A stretch of 64,000 nt of DNA, taken from Novosphingobium percolationis. Its GTDB lineage: Bacteria > Pseudomonadota > Alphaproteobacteria > Sphingomonadales > Sphingomonadaceae. The position numbers were made by a program, and so were the translations under genes. Position 1 is the first letter of the stretch; every line of letters starts with the position of its first letter. The notes under the pieces are model-generated. The model worked only from the letters and a program-made list of their open reading frames with translations, did no database searches and was not told the origin of the DNA. Location: positions 496,001 through 560,000 of the forward strand of contig NZ_JAILYM010000001.1 in NCBI RefSeq assembly GCF_020179425.1, written 5' to 3'. Shown piece after piece: positions 38,352 to 49,783 of the stretch.

Positions 38352-38735
38352 TCAGGCGCCCCCGAGAGCGATACGGATAACCGAGATGATGCCGAAGGCG
38401 GCAGCGGCGAAGGGCACGATGTTGACCAGTAGCCAGGCAGCGATCTTGCCGCCTTCTTCGTGCACGTAGTCTTCCAGCATGACCTGCACGCCGTGGCGCG
38501 CATGGCTGATGGTGTTGATCATGATCAGCACCAGCGCCGTGGTCGGGATGGTCTGCGACATCCACGTGCGGACCGTGACGTAATCGTGCGCGGGCAGCAG
38601 CAGCAGGCTGACCAGCAGGTAGGGCACGAGGACGAGATTGCCCACGCCCGTCAGGCGGGCAAGCAACCAGTCGTGCGTGCCCTTGTGGCTGGAACCGAGC
38701 CCGCGAACGCGGCCGATTGAGGTACCGTTACCCAT
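38352..38735 (-). CDS. sdhD: succinate dehydrogenase membrane anchor subunit
   Basis: Small membrane anchor (127 aa) of complex II with three helices: LTGVGNLVLVPYLLVSLLLL, PTTALVLIMINTISHARHGVQVM and AAWLLVNIVPFAAAAFGIISVI. The HARHGVQVMLEDYVHEE block holds the heme His and the Asp-Tyr of the quinone site. ATG 38735 gives the usual short N-terminus; the longer frame overlaps sdhC. Forty bases lie between it and sdhC. Confidence 0.93.
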   Translation of the reverse strand: MGNGTSIGRVRGLGSSHKGTHDWLLARLTGVGNLVLVPYLLVSLLLLPAHDYVTVRTWMSQTIPTTALVLIMINTISHARHGVQVMLEDYVHEEGGKIAAWLLVNIVPFAAAAFGIISVIRIALGGA

Positions 38736-38775
38736 GAAACCCCCGAAGGTTGAAGGTGCAGATCGTGCCGGCGCC

Positions 38776-39201
38776 TCAGCGCAGCAGCACGAAGCCCCAG
38801 AACAGGATGGTGGCAAGCACCGAGAACACCAGCGTCAGCGACGACCAGCGGGCGTTGGCTTCCAGCTCGTAACCCGCGCCGATGTCGAGCACGAGGTGGC
38901 GGACGCCGCTCGCGGCGTGCTGGAAGAAGGCCCAGGTCAGCCCGACCAGTACCACCTTGCCAAGCAGTGCAGTGACGACGGCAAGCCCGCCGGGAGCGCC
39001 GGTCCACACGTAGTCGAGGAACGTCTGATAGGCCTCCGGCCCGCTTGCGATCGCGCCGATCCACCACAGCAAAAGGCCGATGCCTGCGAAGGCAAGGCCG
39101 TTGCCGGTGACGCGATGCAGGATCGAAACCAGCATCGCCGGACCCCATCGCCAGATCTGCAGATGCGGAGAAAGCGGCCGGTTGCTGCGCGCCTGCGCCA
39201 T
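38776..39201 (-). CDS. sdhC: succinate dehydrogenase cytochrome b556 subunit
   Basis: Membrane subunit of complex II, 141 aa, with three hydrophobic helices. RPLSPHLQIWRWGPAMLVSILHRVTG is the family signature, with the Ser and Arg of the quinone pocket; FFQHAASGVRHLVLD holds the heme-ligand His. ATG 39201 begins the conserved MAQARSNRPLSPHLQIW; upstream codons in the frame are not conserved. First gene of the sdhC-sdhD-sdhA operon. Confidence 0.95.
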   Translation of the reverse strand: MAQARSNRPLSPHLQIWRWGPAMLVSILHRVTGNGLAFAGIGLLLWWIGAIASGPEAYQTFLDYVWTGAPGGLAVVTALLGKVVLVGLTWAFFQHAASGVRHLVLDIGAGYELEANARWSSLTLVFSVLATILFWGFVLLR

Positions 39202-39356
39202 TTGAACCCCCTCGATAGACCATTGATACGCCGGGCACTGTGCCACGGCCGGGACGCGATTCGTATTAGTCGAAATGTCCGGTCGTGCAACCACGCCAAA
39301 AGTGCAAGCTCCAAAGCGTTGTTGCCGCATGGCAAAGCTTGGGCCTAGAGGGGCGC

Positions 39357-40094
39357 ATGACCACCCCGTCCCCTGCCTCTCCCCCTGCCCCGACGGTTCT
39401 CGTCACCGGGGCCACGCGCGGCATCGGCGCGGCGATCGCCACCGCGCTCGAAGCGCGCGGCGCCCGCGTGGTGCGCCACGGCAGCCGCGTCGGGCCCGGC
39501 GTGATCGGCGCCGATCTGGCGGATCCGCAAGCCCCGCAGGCGCTGTGGCGCGATGCGCTGGGCGCAGCGGGCGGTACGATCGACGTACTCGTCAACAATG
39601 CCGGGTTGTTCGCGGCGAACCCGCTCGATGCCTCCGACATCGCCTGGCTCGACGCCTTCGAGGATACCGTGCGCATCAACCTCACCGCCGCTGCGCAATT
39701 GTCGCGCTTTGCCGTGCGCCACTGGCAGGAACGCGGGTTTGCCGGGCGCTGCGTCCATGTCGCCAGCCGCGCCGGATATCGCGGCGATTCCCCCGCGCAC
39801 TGGCACTATGCCGCCGCCAAGGGCGGGATGATTGCCATGCACAAGACCATCGCGCGGGGCTATGCCGCGCAAGGCATCCTCAGCTTCGCGATCACCCCGG
39901 GCTTTACCGACACCGCCATGGCGGGCAATTATCTCGCCAGTCGCGGCGGGGCAGGACTGCTGGCCGACATTCCGCTCGGGCGCGTCGCCACTCCGGATGA
40001 AATTGCCACCATCGCCACATTCTGCGCGCTCGATGCCCCGCCCAGCATGACCGGCACCACCATCGATGCCAATGGAGCCAGCTATGTCCGCTGA
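39357..40094 (+). CDS. short-chain dehydrogenase/reductase
   Basis: SDR of 245 aa. TGATRGIG is the cofactor motif, VNNAG the NAG motif, and the catalytic residues are Ser in HVASRAGYRGD and Tyr-x3-Lys in WHYAAAKGG. ATG 39357 follows a non-conserved upstream part of the frame. The end overlaps prmA by 11 bases, so the two are coupled. Substrate unknown; no link with ribosomal methylation is apparent. Confidence 0.92.
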   Translation: MTTPSPASPPAPTVLVTGATRGIGAAIATALEARGARVVRHGSRVGPGVIGADLADPQAPQALWRDALGAAGGTIDVLVNNAGLFAANPLDASDIAWLDAFEDTVRINLTAAAQLSRFAVRHWQERGFAGRCVHVASRAGYRGDSPAHWHYAAAKGGMIAMHKTIARGYAAQGILSFAITPGFTDTAMAGNYLASRGGAGLLADIPLGRVATPDEIATIATFCALDAPPSMTGTTIDANGASYVR

Positions 40095-41052
40095 TCGAAG
40101 CTGGAAAATCACCGTATTCGCCCCGCGTGACGTGGTGCAGGCTGCCCTCATCACACACGAGGATGCGTTCGATTGGGATGCCGACATCGTCATCGCCGGC
40201 AGCGAAATCGCCGAGGACAAGCCCGAAGACTGGCAACTCGAAGCCTGGCTCGGCCGTGAGCCCACGTCCGGCGACAAGGCCGCCATCGCCGCGCTGTTCG
40301 GCCACACGAAGGTCGATCTCTTGGTCGAACTCCTGCCCGACGAAGACTGGGTTACGCTTAGCCAGCAGGGGGTCGAACCGATCCGCGAGGGCGCCTTCTA
40401 CGTCCATACCCCCGAATATGCAGATATCGTCGAGCCGGGCGTCCGCAATTTCCTGATCCCGGCCAGCCAGGCCTTCGGCACGGGGCAACACGCCACGACG
40501 GCGGGGTGCCTTGCCATGCTCACGCACATGAAGCGGCAGGGCGTGGTGATCCGCAACCTCGCCGACATCGGCACTGGCACCGGCCTGCTTGCCTTTGCCG
40601 CGATGCACCTGTGGCCGCGTGCCCGCGCCGTGGCGAGCGACATCGACGCCGTGTGCGGCCCCGTGGTGGCGGACAATGCCGATGCCAACGGCGTCACGCT
40701 GGGCGATGGGGCGGGCAAGCTCGCGATGGTGATCGCCTCGGGCATGGACCATCCGCTACTCGCGGCCGCCGCGCCCTATGACCTGCTGATCGCCAACATC
40801 CTCGCCGGGCCGCTGGTCGAACTGGCCCCCGATTTCGCCGATGCCGTCGCGCCGGGCGGCAGCGTGTTGCTGGCGGGCCTGCTCGAAGCGCAGGAACCCG
40901 CCGTGCGCGCTGCCTATCGCAAGGCGGGCCTGCGCCTCGCTGCGCGCATGGTCCGGGGCGACTGGTCGATCCTGTGGCTCCGCCGCCGTAACGGTGCGCG
41001 CGTGCGCTCCACCCGCGTCGGCGCGCTGCCCGAATGGTCGAAGCACTGGTAG
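40084..41052 (+). CDS. prmA: ribosomal protein L11 methyltransferase
   Basis: SAM-dependent methyltransferase of 322 aa that trimethylates ribosomal protein L11. The C-terminal Rossmann domain has the SAM motif ADIGTGTGLLAFAA, the family-specific IPASQAFGTGQHATT and the N-P-P-Y-like motif LIANILAGPL. ATG 40084 has GGAG at good spacing and lies within the end of the upstream SDR. The extra C-terminal tail (about 25 residues, RVRSTRVGALPEWSKHW) is slightly longer than in E. coli. Confidence 0.95.
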   Translation: MSADRSWKITVFAPRDVVQAALITHEDAFDWDADIVIAGSEIAEDKPEDWQLEAWLGREPTSGDKAAIAALFGHTKVDLLVELLPDEDWVTLSQQGVEPIREGAFYVHTPEYADIVEPGVRNFLIPASQAFGTGQHATTAGCLAMLTHMKRQGVVIRNLADIGTGTGLLAFAAMHLWPRARAVASDIDAVCGPVVADNADANGVTLGDGAGKLAMVIASGMDHPLLAAAAPYDLLIANILAGPLVELAPDFADAVAPGGSVLLAGLLEAQEPAVRAAYRKAGLRLAARMVRGDWSILWLRRRNGARVRSTRVGALPEWSKHW

Positions 41053-41094
41053 AGAACGGCTTGCCGTGGCCCCTCGGCTCGTTTATCCACCTGA

Positions 41095-41112
41095 CTTAAT
41101 CAACCGATTAAG
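41095..41112. promoter_or_regulatory. inverted repeat before enoyl-CoA hydratase/isomerase gene
   Basis: Perfect 7-bp arms CTTAATC and GATTAAG around AACC, ending 17 bases before the preferred ATG. The size and symmetry fit a TetR-type operator. No regulator is nearby, so this is inference. Confidence 0.5.
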
Positions 41113-41129
41113 AAGGGATGAGGCAAGCG

Positions 41130-41927
41130 ATGGGCTACAACACGATCCTGATCGAAAAGCGCGGGGATGCCGACTGGCTGACGCTCAATCGCCCCGACGC
41201 GCTCAACTCGATCTCGTCGGAAATGGTGGGCGAACTCAACGACTATTTCGGCAAGCTCTACCATGATCGCACGGTGCGCGTGGTGGTGATGCGCGGCGCA
41301 GGGCGCGGCTTCTGCGCGGGGCTCGACATCAAGCAGCGCAGTGAAGGCCGCGACGAGATCCCGTTCGGCGGCGGCTTCGGCTTCCAAGGCTGGCTGGCCG
41401 ATGTCTACATCAAGATGCGCCGCTGCCCGCAGCCGATCATCTCGCTCCTCCACGGCCCCGCGTGCGGCGGCGGCTTCGCCTTCGCGCTTGCTTCGGACGT
41501 GCGCATCGCGGGCGAAAGCGCGAAGATGAACGCGGCCTTCATCAAGCTCGGCCTGTCGTCGTGCGACATGGGCGTCAGCTATTTCCTGCCGCGCATCGTC
41601 GGCGCCGGGATCGCCTCGGAACTGATGCTGACGGGCCGTTTCATCCACGCCCCGCGCGCGCTGGCGGTCGGCCTCGTCTCCGAAGTCGTGCCGGACGACC
41701 AGCTCGAAGCCTGCGGCCAGGGTTGGGTAGACGACATGCTCGCCGCTTCGCCGATGGGGCTGCGCATGACCAAGGAAGGCATCAACGTCTCGGTCGACGG
41801 GTCCAGCCTCGAACACGTCATGGCCCTGGAAAACCGCAACCAGCTGATGACCGCGGGCAGCAAGAACTTCGCCGAGGGGATGCAGGCCTTCCTCGAAAAG
41901 CGGAAGCCCAACTACGTACCCGAATGA
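41130..41927 (+). CDS. crotonase-fold enoyl-CoA hydratase/isomerase family protein
   Basis: A 265-aa crotonase-superfamily protein. The oxyanion-hole parts are clear: GAGRGFCAGLDIK and GPACGGGFAFALASDVRIAGE. The two Glu of true enoyl-CoA hydratases (in GGG-x-E and the QPE position) are Ala and Phe here, while SSCDMGVSYFLPRIVG has an Asp where dienoyl-CoA isomerases keep one. So an isomerase or another crotonase reaction is more likely than hydration. ATG 41130 has GAGG at seven bases; an ATG 12 bases up is also possible. A dyad lies just upstream. Confidence 0.85.
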   Translation: MGYNTILIEKRGDADWLTLNRPDALNSISSEMVGELNDYFGKLYHDRTVRVVVMRGAGRGFCAGLDIKQRSEGRDEIPFGGGFGFQGWLADVYIKMRRCPQPIISLLHGPACGGGFAFALASDVRIAGESAKMNAAFIKLGLSSCDMGVSYFLPRIVGAGIASELMLTGRFIHAPRALAVGLVSEVVPDDQLEACGQGWVDDMLAASPMGLRMTKEGINVSVDGSSLEHVMALENRNQLMTAGSKNFAEGMQAFLEKRKPNYVPE

Positions 41928-41974
41928 CGTTCTGGTGCGGCACCTGACCGCGCCAGAACGTTACCTAACGACAC

Positions 41975-42469
41975 CTAGAGCGTCATGAGCGTGTCCCGGA
42001 GCAGCGTCAGCGCTGCTTCGGCGAACACCTGCATGTTGGCGAGCCGGTCCTCGCTCCCAGTGGTCACCAGAACCGAAGTGGCGATCCCACCCGGTCCCAC
42101 CAGACCGATCGCGCTGGTGCCCGAAGCCACCCCCAGCGGGTGCTTGCCCGGCCCCGCCGCGCCGGTTTCGGCGAGCCCCCAGTCGGCATCGAACCGATCG
42201 CGGATCAGTTCGGCCTGCCGCAGCGCATAAGGCTCCGTTGCCGAACGAAATTGCCGCAAGCTTCCCGGTTCGTGCCCCAGCAGGATGCGTCGTCCTTTCA
42301 GCGTGTAGACGATCCCGGCCCCCGCGAAATAGGCTGACGCACCGGGCATCGCGAGCAGGCCCGCCGAAATCAGCCCACCCGTCGCGCCATCGACCACCGC
42401 GATCTTTTCGCCGCGCACCTTGAGCAGCGCGCCGCCTTGCGCGCCAAGCGCGGCCAGATCTTCCAGCAT
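41975..42469 (-). CDS. CinA C-terminal-domain (PncC-like) protein
   Basis: A 164-aa stand-alone CinA-C domain protein. PncC-type enzymes hydrolyse nicotinamide mononucleotide amide. TGGLISAGLLAMPGASAYFAG and ETGAAGPGKHPLGV match the family. The signature E-S-x-T-G-G, which carries the reactive Ser, reads D-G-A-T-G-G here, so deamidase activity is doubtful. ATG 42469 is natural. It is downstream of a LysE-type exporter gene on the same strand, 29 bases apart. Confidence 0.75.
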   Translation of the reverse strand: MLEDLAALGAQGGALLKVRGEKIAVVDGATGGLISAGLLAMPGASAYFAGAGIVYTLKGRRILLGHEPGSLRQFRSATEPYALRQAELIRDRFDADWGLAETGAAGPGKHPLGVASGTSAIGLVGPGGIATSVLVTTGSEDRLANMQVFAEAALTLLRDTLMTL

Positions 42470-42498
42470 TCCTATCCCCTTGTCGTTTCAGCGCCTTA

Positions 42499-43125
42499 TC
42501 AGGCGCGTGAACCGAGCATGGCAAGGCCGAACGCAACGAAAATCGCGGCAGTCACGCGATTGAACGCGGTCTTCAGCGCAGGCCGCGTCAGCGCGGCGGC
42601 GATCGAGCGGCCCCCCAGCGCATAGACGAAGTACCACGAGATCTCGATCACGCCGAAGGTCGCCACCATGATCCCGAACTGCGGGGCCTGCGGGCGCGCG
42701 GCGTCGATGAACTGCGGCAGGAAGGCGGCGGCGAACAGCAGCGCCTTGGGGTTGGAGATGCCGATCGCGAAGGCGGTGCGGAACACCTTGCCCGCCGACA
42801 GCACCGGCGCGATCTCCCTTTCGCCCACATCGACCGGCGCGTCGTCGCTGACCCACGCCTTGTACCCCAGCCAGATCAGGTAGCCCGCGCCGAGCAGACG
42901 CAAGGCGGTGAAAACGCCCGGAATCGCCACCAGCAGCGCGGTCAGCCCCAGCGCCGAAGCGGTCAGCAGGCTGAGCACCGCAATGAAGCACCCCGCCATC
43001 GCCAGCATCGCGCGCGCCAGTCCCAGTTCGACGCTGCGCGCCATCACATGGAGCATGTTCGGCCCCGGCGAGGCCGAGACGAAGAAGACGGTGACCACGA
43101 ACAGCCACCAGGTGTGCAATGCCAT
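42499..43125 (-). CDS. LysE/RhtB family amino-acid exporter
   Basis: A 208-aa inner-membrane protein with about six helices. The N-terminal WWLFVVTVFFVSASPGPNMLHVMARSVELG and the GISNPKALLFAAAFLPQF segment are the family hallmarks. The physiological substrate cannot be told. ATG 43125 is five bases after the ligA stop, so it is probably the end of the recN-GNAT-ligA transcript, and the CinA-like gene follows 29 bases later. Confidence 0.9.
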   Translation of the reverse strand: MALHTWWLFVVTVFFVSASPGPNMLHVMARSVELGLARAMLAMAGCFIAVLSLLTASALGLTALLVAIPGVFTALRLLGAGYLIWLGYKAWVSDDAPVDVGEREIAPVLSAGKVFRTAFAIGISNPKALLFAAAFLPQFIDAARPQAPQFGIMVATFGVIEISWYFVYALGGRSIAAALTRPALKTAFNRVTAAIFVAFGLAMLGSRA

Positions 43126-43130
43126 CGCGC

Positions 43131-45921
<2,791 letters not shown>

Positions 45922-45925
<4 letters not shown>

Positions 45926-47586
45926 GCCTGCTCCAGCAATCGGTCTGCCTGCGCGCGCGCTTCGGCGGTGATTTCCGCGCCCGAGAGCATCCGCGCGATT
46001 TCCTCCTGCCGTCCGCCCGCGTCGAGCAGCGTGACCGACGTGCGCGTGACGGTGCCTTCCGAGGACTTGGCGATCAGGTAGTGCGCATTGCCCCGCGCGG
46101 CGACCTGCGGGCTGTGCGTGACGGCCAGCAGCTGGCCGCCCGAGGCGAGGCGCGCGAGGCGTTCGCCGATGGCGCTGGCGACCGCGCCGCCCACGCCGCG
46201 GTCGATCTCGTCGAAGATGATCGTGGCCGCGCCGCCCTCTTCGGCCAGCGCGACTTTCAGCGCGAGGATGAAGCGCGACAGCTCGCCGCCGCTGGCGATC
46301 TTGGCCAGCGGGGCAAAGTCCGCGCCGGGGTTGGTCGAGATGAGGAATTCGACCGCATCGACGCCCAGCGCGCTCCAGCGATCTTCGGGCAGGCGCACGA
46401 CGGCGGTGTGGAACTTCGCGGCATCGAGCTTGAGCGGCGCAAGTTCGGCCGCGACCGCCTTGTCGAGCCGGCGCGCTGCCTCGGCGCGGGCGACCGAAAG
46501 CGCTTCGGCCTTGGCGCGGTAATCCAGCCCGGCTTCCTGCGCGGCACGTTGCAGCGAGGCGATCTGCGCGCCGCCGCCTTCGATGGCTTCGAGCGTTTCG
46601 CGCATCACCCGCATCTTTTCGGGCAGGTCGTCCACCGCGCAATGGTGCTTGCGCGCAGCAGCGCGCAAATCGAACAGGCGCGTCTCGATGCGGTCGAGCA
46701 GCGCGGGATCGTGCGCCAACGCCTCGGCGGCGGCGGCGAGCTTGTCCTCGGCTTCGCCCGCCTCGATCACCGCGCGGTCGAGCGCATCGAGCGCTTCGGC
46801 CAGCAGCGGGTGTTCGTGCGCGATGCGATCGAGCCGCCGCGATGCGCCGCGCAAGCTGGCAAGCGCGGAGTCCGATCCGGTCCACAAGTGCTGCAGGTGG
46901 ATGAGATCACCCGACAGCCGCTCGCCCTTCTGCATCGAGGCACGCTGTTCGGCCAGCCCCTCCTCCTCGCCCTCGACCGGCTCGAGCGCGGCGAGTTCGG
47001 CGAGGTGCGCCAGTAGCAGGTCCTGTTCGGCAGCGGCCTGTTCGACGCGGGCGGTCGCTTCGGCCAGCGCGGTTTCGGCGGCGCGCCACTTGTCCCACGC
47101 GGCGCTGACGGCGGCGACATCGGCGCGGGCGTAGCGATCGAGCAGGGTGCGGTGGCCGCGCGCGTTGACGAGGCCGCGATCGTCGTGCTGGCCGTGCAGT
47201 TCGACCAGGCCGCGCGCCATCTCGCGCAGCAGGGCAACGCCGACGGGCTGGTCGTTGACGAAGGCCTTGCTGCCCCCATCGGCGCGCACGCGGCGGCGCA
47301 CGATCAGCGGCTCGCCGGGTTCGACATCGACTTCGGCTTCGGCCAGCGCGGCGCGGATCGCTTCGGGCAGGGCGGCGAATTCGAACGTGGCGGTAACGAG
47401 CGCCTGCTCTTCGCCCGCACGAACGAGGCCGCTGTCGGCGCGATCGCCCAGGATCAGGCCGAGCGAATCCAGCAGAATCGACTTGCCCGCCCCGGTTTCG
47501 CCGGTGAGCACGCCGAGCCCGCGCGGGAACGACAGGTCCAGCGCCTCGATCAGCACGACATTGCGGATGGAAAGCCCGGTCAGCAT
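45922..47586 (-). CDS. recN: DNA repair protein RecN
   Basis: SMC-like ATPase of 554 aa acting in recombinational repair of double-strand breaks. Walker A GETGAGKS is at residues 29-36; the coiled-coil arms lie between; the Walker B region is ATIIFDEIDRGVGG preceded by the signature LSRFILALK. ATG 47586 gives the usual start (MLTGLSIRNVVLIEALDL); the open frame extends upstream without conservation. A LexA box is 45 bases before the start. It is translationally coupled to the GNAT gene. Confidence 0.97.
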
Positions 47587-47630
47587 CTGGAGACGGGTCT
47601 TAGCGCGGGGATTTTCCCGCGTCACCCTCT

Positions 47631-47645
47631 GTTCTTGGCTTGTTC
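47631..47645 (-). promoter_or_regulatory. LexA (SOS) box before recN
   Basis: GTTC-TTGGCTT-GTTC (plus-strand reading) exactly matches the GTTC-N7-GTTC alphaproteobacterial LexA operator. It lies in the 162-base divergent gap, 45 bases upstream of the recN ATG and 104 bases from the plcP-like start. RecN is an SOS gene in many bacteria, so the site fits. Confidence 0.85.
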
Positions 47646-47672
47646 GCCCGCAAATGGCCATATTGCAGCTGC

Positions 47673-47711
47673 GTGACAGGGTGCCATGCGAACGAAATGT
47701 GAATGTGACAG
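47673..47711 (+). promoter_or_regulatory. paired GTGACAG heptamers before plcP-like gene
   Basis: GTGACAG occurs at 47673-47679 and 47705-47711. The heptamer resembles the Pho-box half site (CTGTCAC/T when read on the other strand), but the 32-base spacing is not the usual 11-base one. Weak candidate for phosphate control of the plcP-agt pair. Confidence 0.3.
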
Positions 47712-47748
47712 GAGATTCGGGCAGGATCACCAACGAGGAGGCATCGCC

Positions 47749-48669
47749 GTGCCGACCTACCCCAAGGCCCCCGCCAGCGCCCGCAAGGGTCTGCCCAGCG
47801 TTACCGAACTCGCCACGTCGATTCCGGCCTGGCTCGAACATCCCGAACCGGTCAGCTTCCGCCCCAAGCGCAAGGTGCGCACGGTGTGGATCTCGGACCT
47901 GCACCTCGGCACGCGGGGCTGCAATGCGCCGATGCTGCTCGATTTCCTCAGCCAGATCGAATGCGAGACGCTCTATCTGGTGGGCGATATCGTCGATGGC
48001 TGGCGGCTGTCGAAGGGCTGGTACTGGCCCGACGCGCACAACGAAGTGGTCCGCCGCGTGCTCAAGATGGCGCATCGCGGCACGCGCGTGGTGCTGATCG
48101 CGGGCAACCATGACGAAATGCTGCGCCCCTATGCGGGGATGAGCTTCGGCGGGGTGGAACTGGCGCTCGACACGATCCACGAGACCGCCGACGGACGCCG
48201 GCTGCTGGTGACGCATGGCGACGGGTTCGATGGCGTGGTGCTCTATGCCCGCTGGCTCGCGTTCCTGGGCGACAAGGCCTACGAAGTGCTGCTGCGCTCG
48301 AACCGCTGGGTCAACGCGGTGCGGCGGCAGTTCAAGCTGCCCTACTGGTCGCTGTCGGCCTACATGAAGAAGCGCGTGAAGAACGCGGTGCAGTTCGTCT
48401 GCGACTTCGAGGAAGCCGTGGCCCACGCCGCGCGGGACCTCGGCGTCGATGGCGTGGTCTGCGGGCACATCCACTGCGCCGAGATCCGCGAGATCGGCGG
48501 CGTGACCTATTACAACGATGGCGACTGGGTCGAAAGCTGCACCGCGCTGGTGGAAGACTTCTGCGGCGCAATGAGCATCGTCGACTGGGCGGAGGAAACG
48601 CGCAAGGGCCACGCCGCCCGCGCCGCCGCGGCCGCTCCCATCCGCGCCACCGAGAAGGAACCGGCATGA
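47749..48669 (+). CDS. PlcP-like metallophosphoesterase (lipid phospholipase C type)
   Basis: A 306-aa calcineurin-type metallophosphoesterase. Metal ligands: D50 and H52 in ISDLHLGTRG, D80 in YLVGDIVDGWRL, N120-H121 in IAGNHDE, H156 in VTHGDGFD and the GHIH pair in VVCGHIHCAE. It resembles LpxH, but sequence blocks (GTRGCNAPMLLDFL, GWYWPDAHNEV, NDGDWVESCTA) and its partner glycosyltransferase match the PlcP phospholipase C of Sinorhizobium and marine alphaproteobacteria, which turns phospholipids to diacylglycerol under phosphate stress. GTG 47749 with GAGGAGG at seven bases was chosen. Its stop overlaps the next gene (ATGA). Confidence 0.8.
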   Translation: MPTYPKAPASARKGLPSVTELATSIPAWLEHPEPVSFRPKRKVRTVWISDLHLGTRGCNAPMLLDFLSQIECETLYLVGDIVDGWRLSKGWYWPDAHNEVVRRVLKMAHRGTRVVLIAGNHDEMLRPYAGMSFGGVELALDTIHETADGRRLLVTHGDGFDGVVLYARWLAFLGDKAYEVLLRSNRWVNAVRRQFKLPYWSLSAYMKKRVKNAVQFVCDFEEAVAHAARDLGVDGVVCGHIHCAEIREIGGVTYYNDGDWVESCTALVEDFCGAMSIVDWAEETRKGHAARAAAAAPIRATEKEPA

Positions 48670-49733
48670 GGATCGCGATCTGCACCGACGCCTGGCACCC
48701 GCAAGTCAACGGCGTCGTCCGCACGTTGGCCACCACGGTCGACCGGCTGATCCAGCGCGGGCATGAAGTGGAGCTGGTGACGCCGAGCCAGTTCTTCACG
48801 CTGCCCCTGCCCGGCTACAGCGAGATCCGCCTCGCCATGGCGCCGCGCTTCGGCACGCGCCGGACGCTGGGCGATTTCGCGCCCGACATCGTCCACATCG
48901 CCACCGAAGGCCCGATTGGCTGGAGCGCGCGCGGTTGGTGCAAGGCCAACCGGGTGCCGTTCACCTCGGCTTTCCACACGCGCTTTCCCGATTACGCGGC
49001 CGTGCGGACCGGGATCGACGCGGCGCACTTCTGGCCGCTGATGCGCCGCTTCCACGCTGCGAGCCATGCGGTGCTGGTCTCCACCCCCACGCTCGCCGCC
49101 GAGCTGGCGCAGCAGGGTATCGGCCATGCACAGCTGTGGTCGCGCGGGATCGACGGCACGCTGTTTCATCCGCAGCATGCGCCGCTGGACGACTACGCCG
49201 ACCTGCCGCGCCCGATCATGCTGAACGTCGGCCGCGTCGCGGTGGAAAAGAACCTGACCGCGTTCCTCGATGCGAACGTGGAAGGCACGAAGGTCGTGGT
49301 CGGCGACGGACCGGATCTTGCCGTGCTGCGCGCGCGCTATCCCCACGTGAAGTTCCTCGGTGCTCTCTCGGGCGAGCGACTGGCGCGGGCCTATGCCGGT
49401 GCGGACGTGTTCGTGTTCCCCAGCAGGACTGACACGTTCGGCCTCGTCATGATCGAGGCGCTGGCCTGCGGCGTGCCGGTGGCCGCCTATCCGGTGCCTG
49501 GCCCGCTCGATATAGTCGGCGCGGGCGGCCATGGTCCGGCAGGCGACCTGCCAATGCGCGTCGGCGCGCTGCACGAGGATCTGGGCCGCGCCATTTCCGA
49601 GGCATTGCGCTGCGACCGCATGGGCGCGGCGGTGTATGGTGCCAGCTACAACTGGGACCGCGCGACCGACCAGTTCCTCGCCGCGCTGACCGCTGCCGCC
49701 ACGAAGCAGGTGCGCGAACCCATCGCGGCCTGA
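48666..49733 (+). CDS. GT4 glycosyltransferase, Agt-like (glycolipid synthesis)
   Basis: A 355-aa GT-B glycosyltransferase. N-terminus ICTDAWHPQVNGVVRTLATTV, then FTSAFHTRFPDY, GRVAVEKNLTAFLD, GDGPDLAVLRARYP and the E-x7-E region FPSRTDTFGLVMIEALACGVPVAAYPVPGPLD. This pattern is that of Agt-type enzymes that add a sugar to diacylglycerol and of related mannosyltransferases. Because it starts within the stop of the PlcP-like gene, the likely job is to use the diacylglycerol released by that enzyme. The sugar donor is not known. A terminator follows. Confidence 0.8.
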   Translation: MRIAICTDAWHPQVNGVVRTLATTVDRLIQRGHEVELVTPSQFFTLPLPGYSEIRLAMAPRFGTRRTLGDFAPDIVHIATEGPIGWSARGWCKANRVPFTSAFHTRFPDYAAVRTGIDAAHFWPLMRRFHAASHAVLVSTPTLAAELAQQGIGHAQLWSRGIDGTLFHPQHAPLDDYADLPRPIMLNVGRVAVEKNLTAFLDANVEGTKVVVGDGPDLAVLRARYPHVKFLGALSGERLARAYAGADVFVFPSRTDTFGLVMIEALACGVPVAAYPVPGPLDIVGAGGHGPAGDLPMRVGALHEDLGRAISEALRCDRMGAAVYGASYNWDRATDQFLAALTAAATKQVREPIAA

Positions 49734-49783
49734 TCCGCAATCCCTCGCCCGTCCCATCCCCCTACGCGGGCGGGCATACTGAA

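Noticed and set aside
49741..49776. Possible seventh copy of the palindromic repeat
   Set aside because: Only the general C- and G-rich look agrees; the 10-bp stem is missing.
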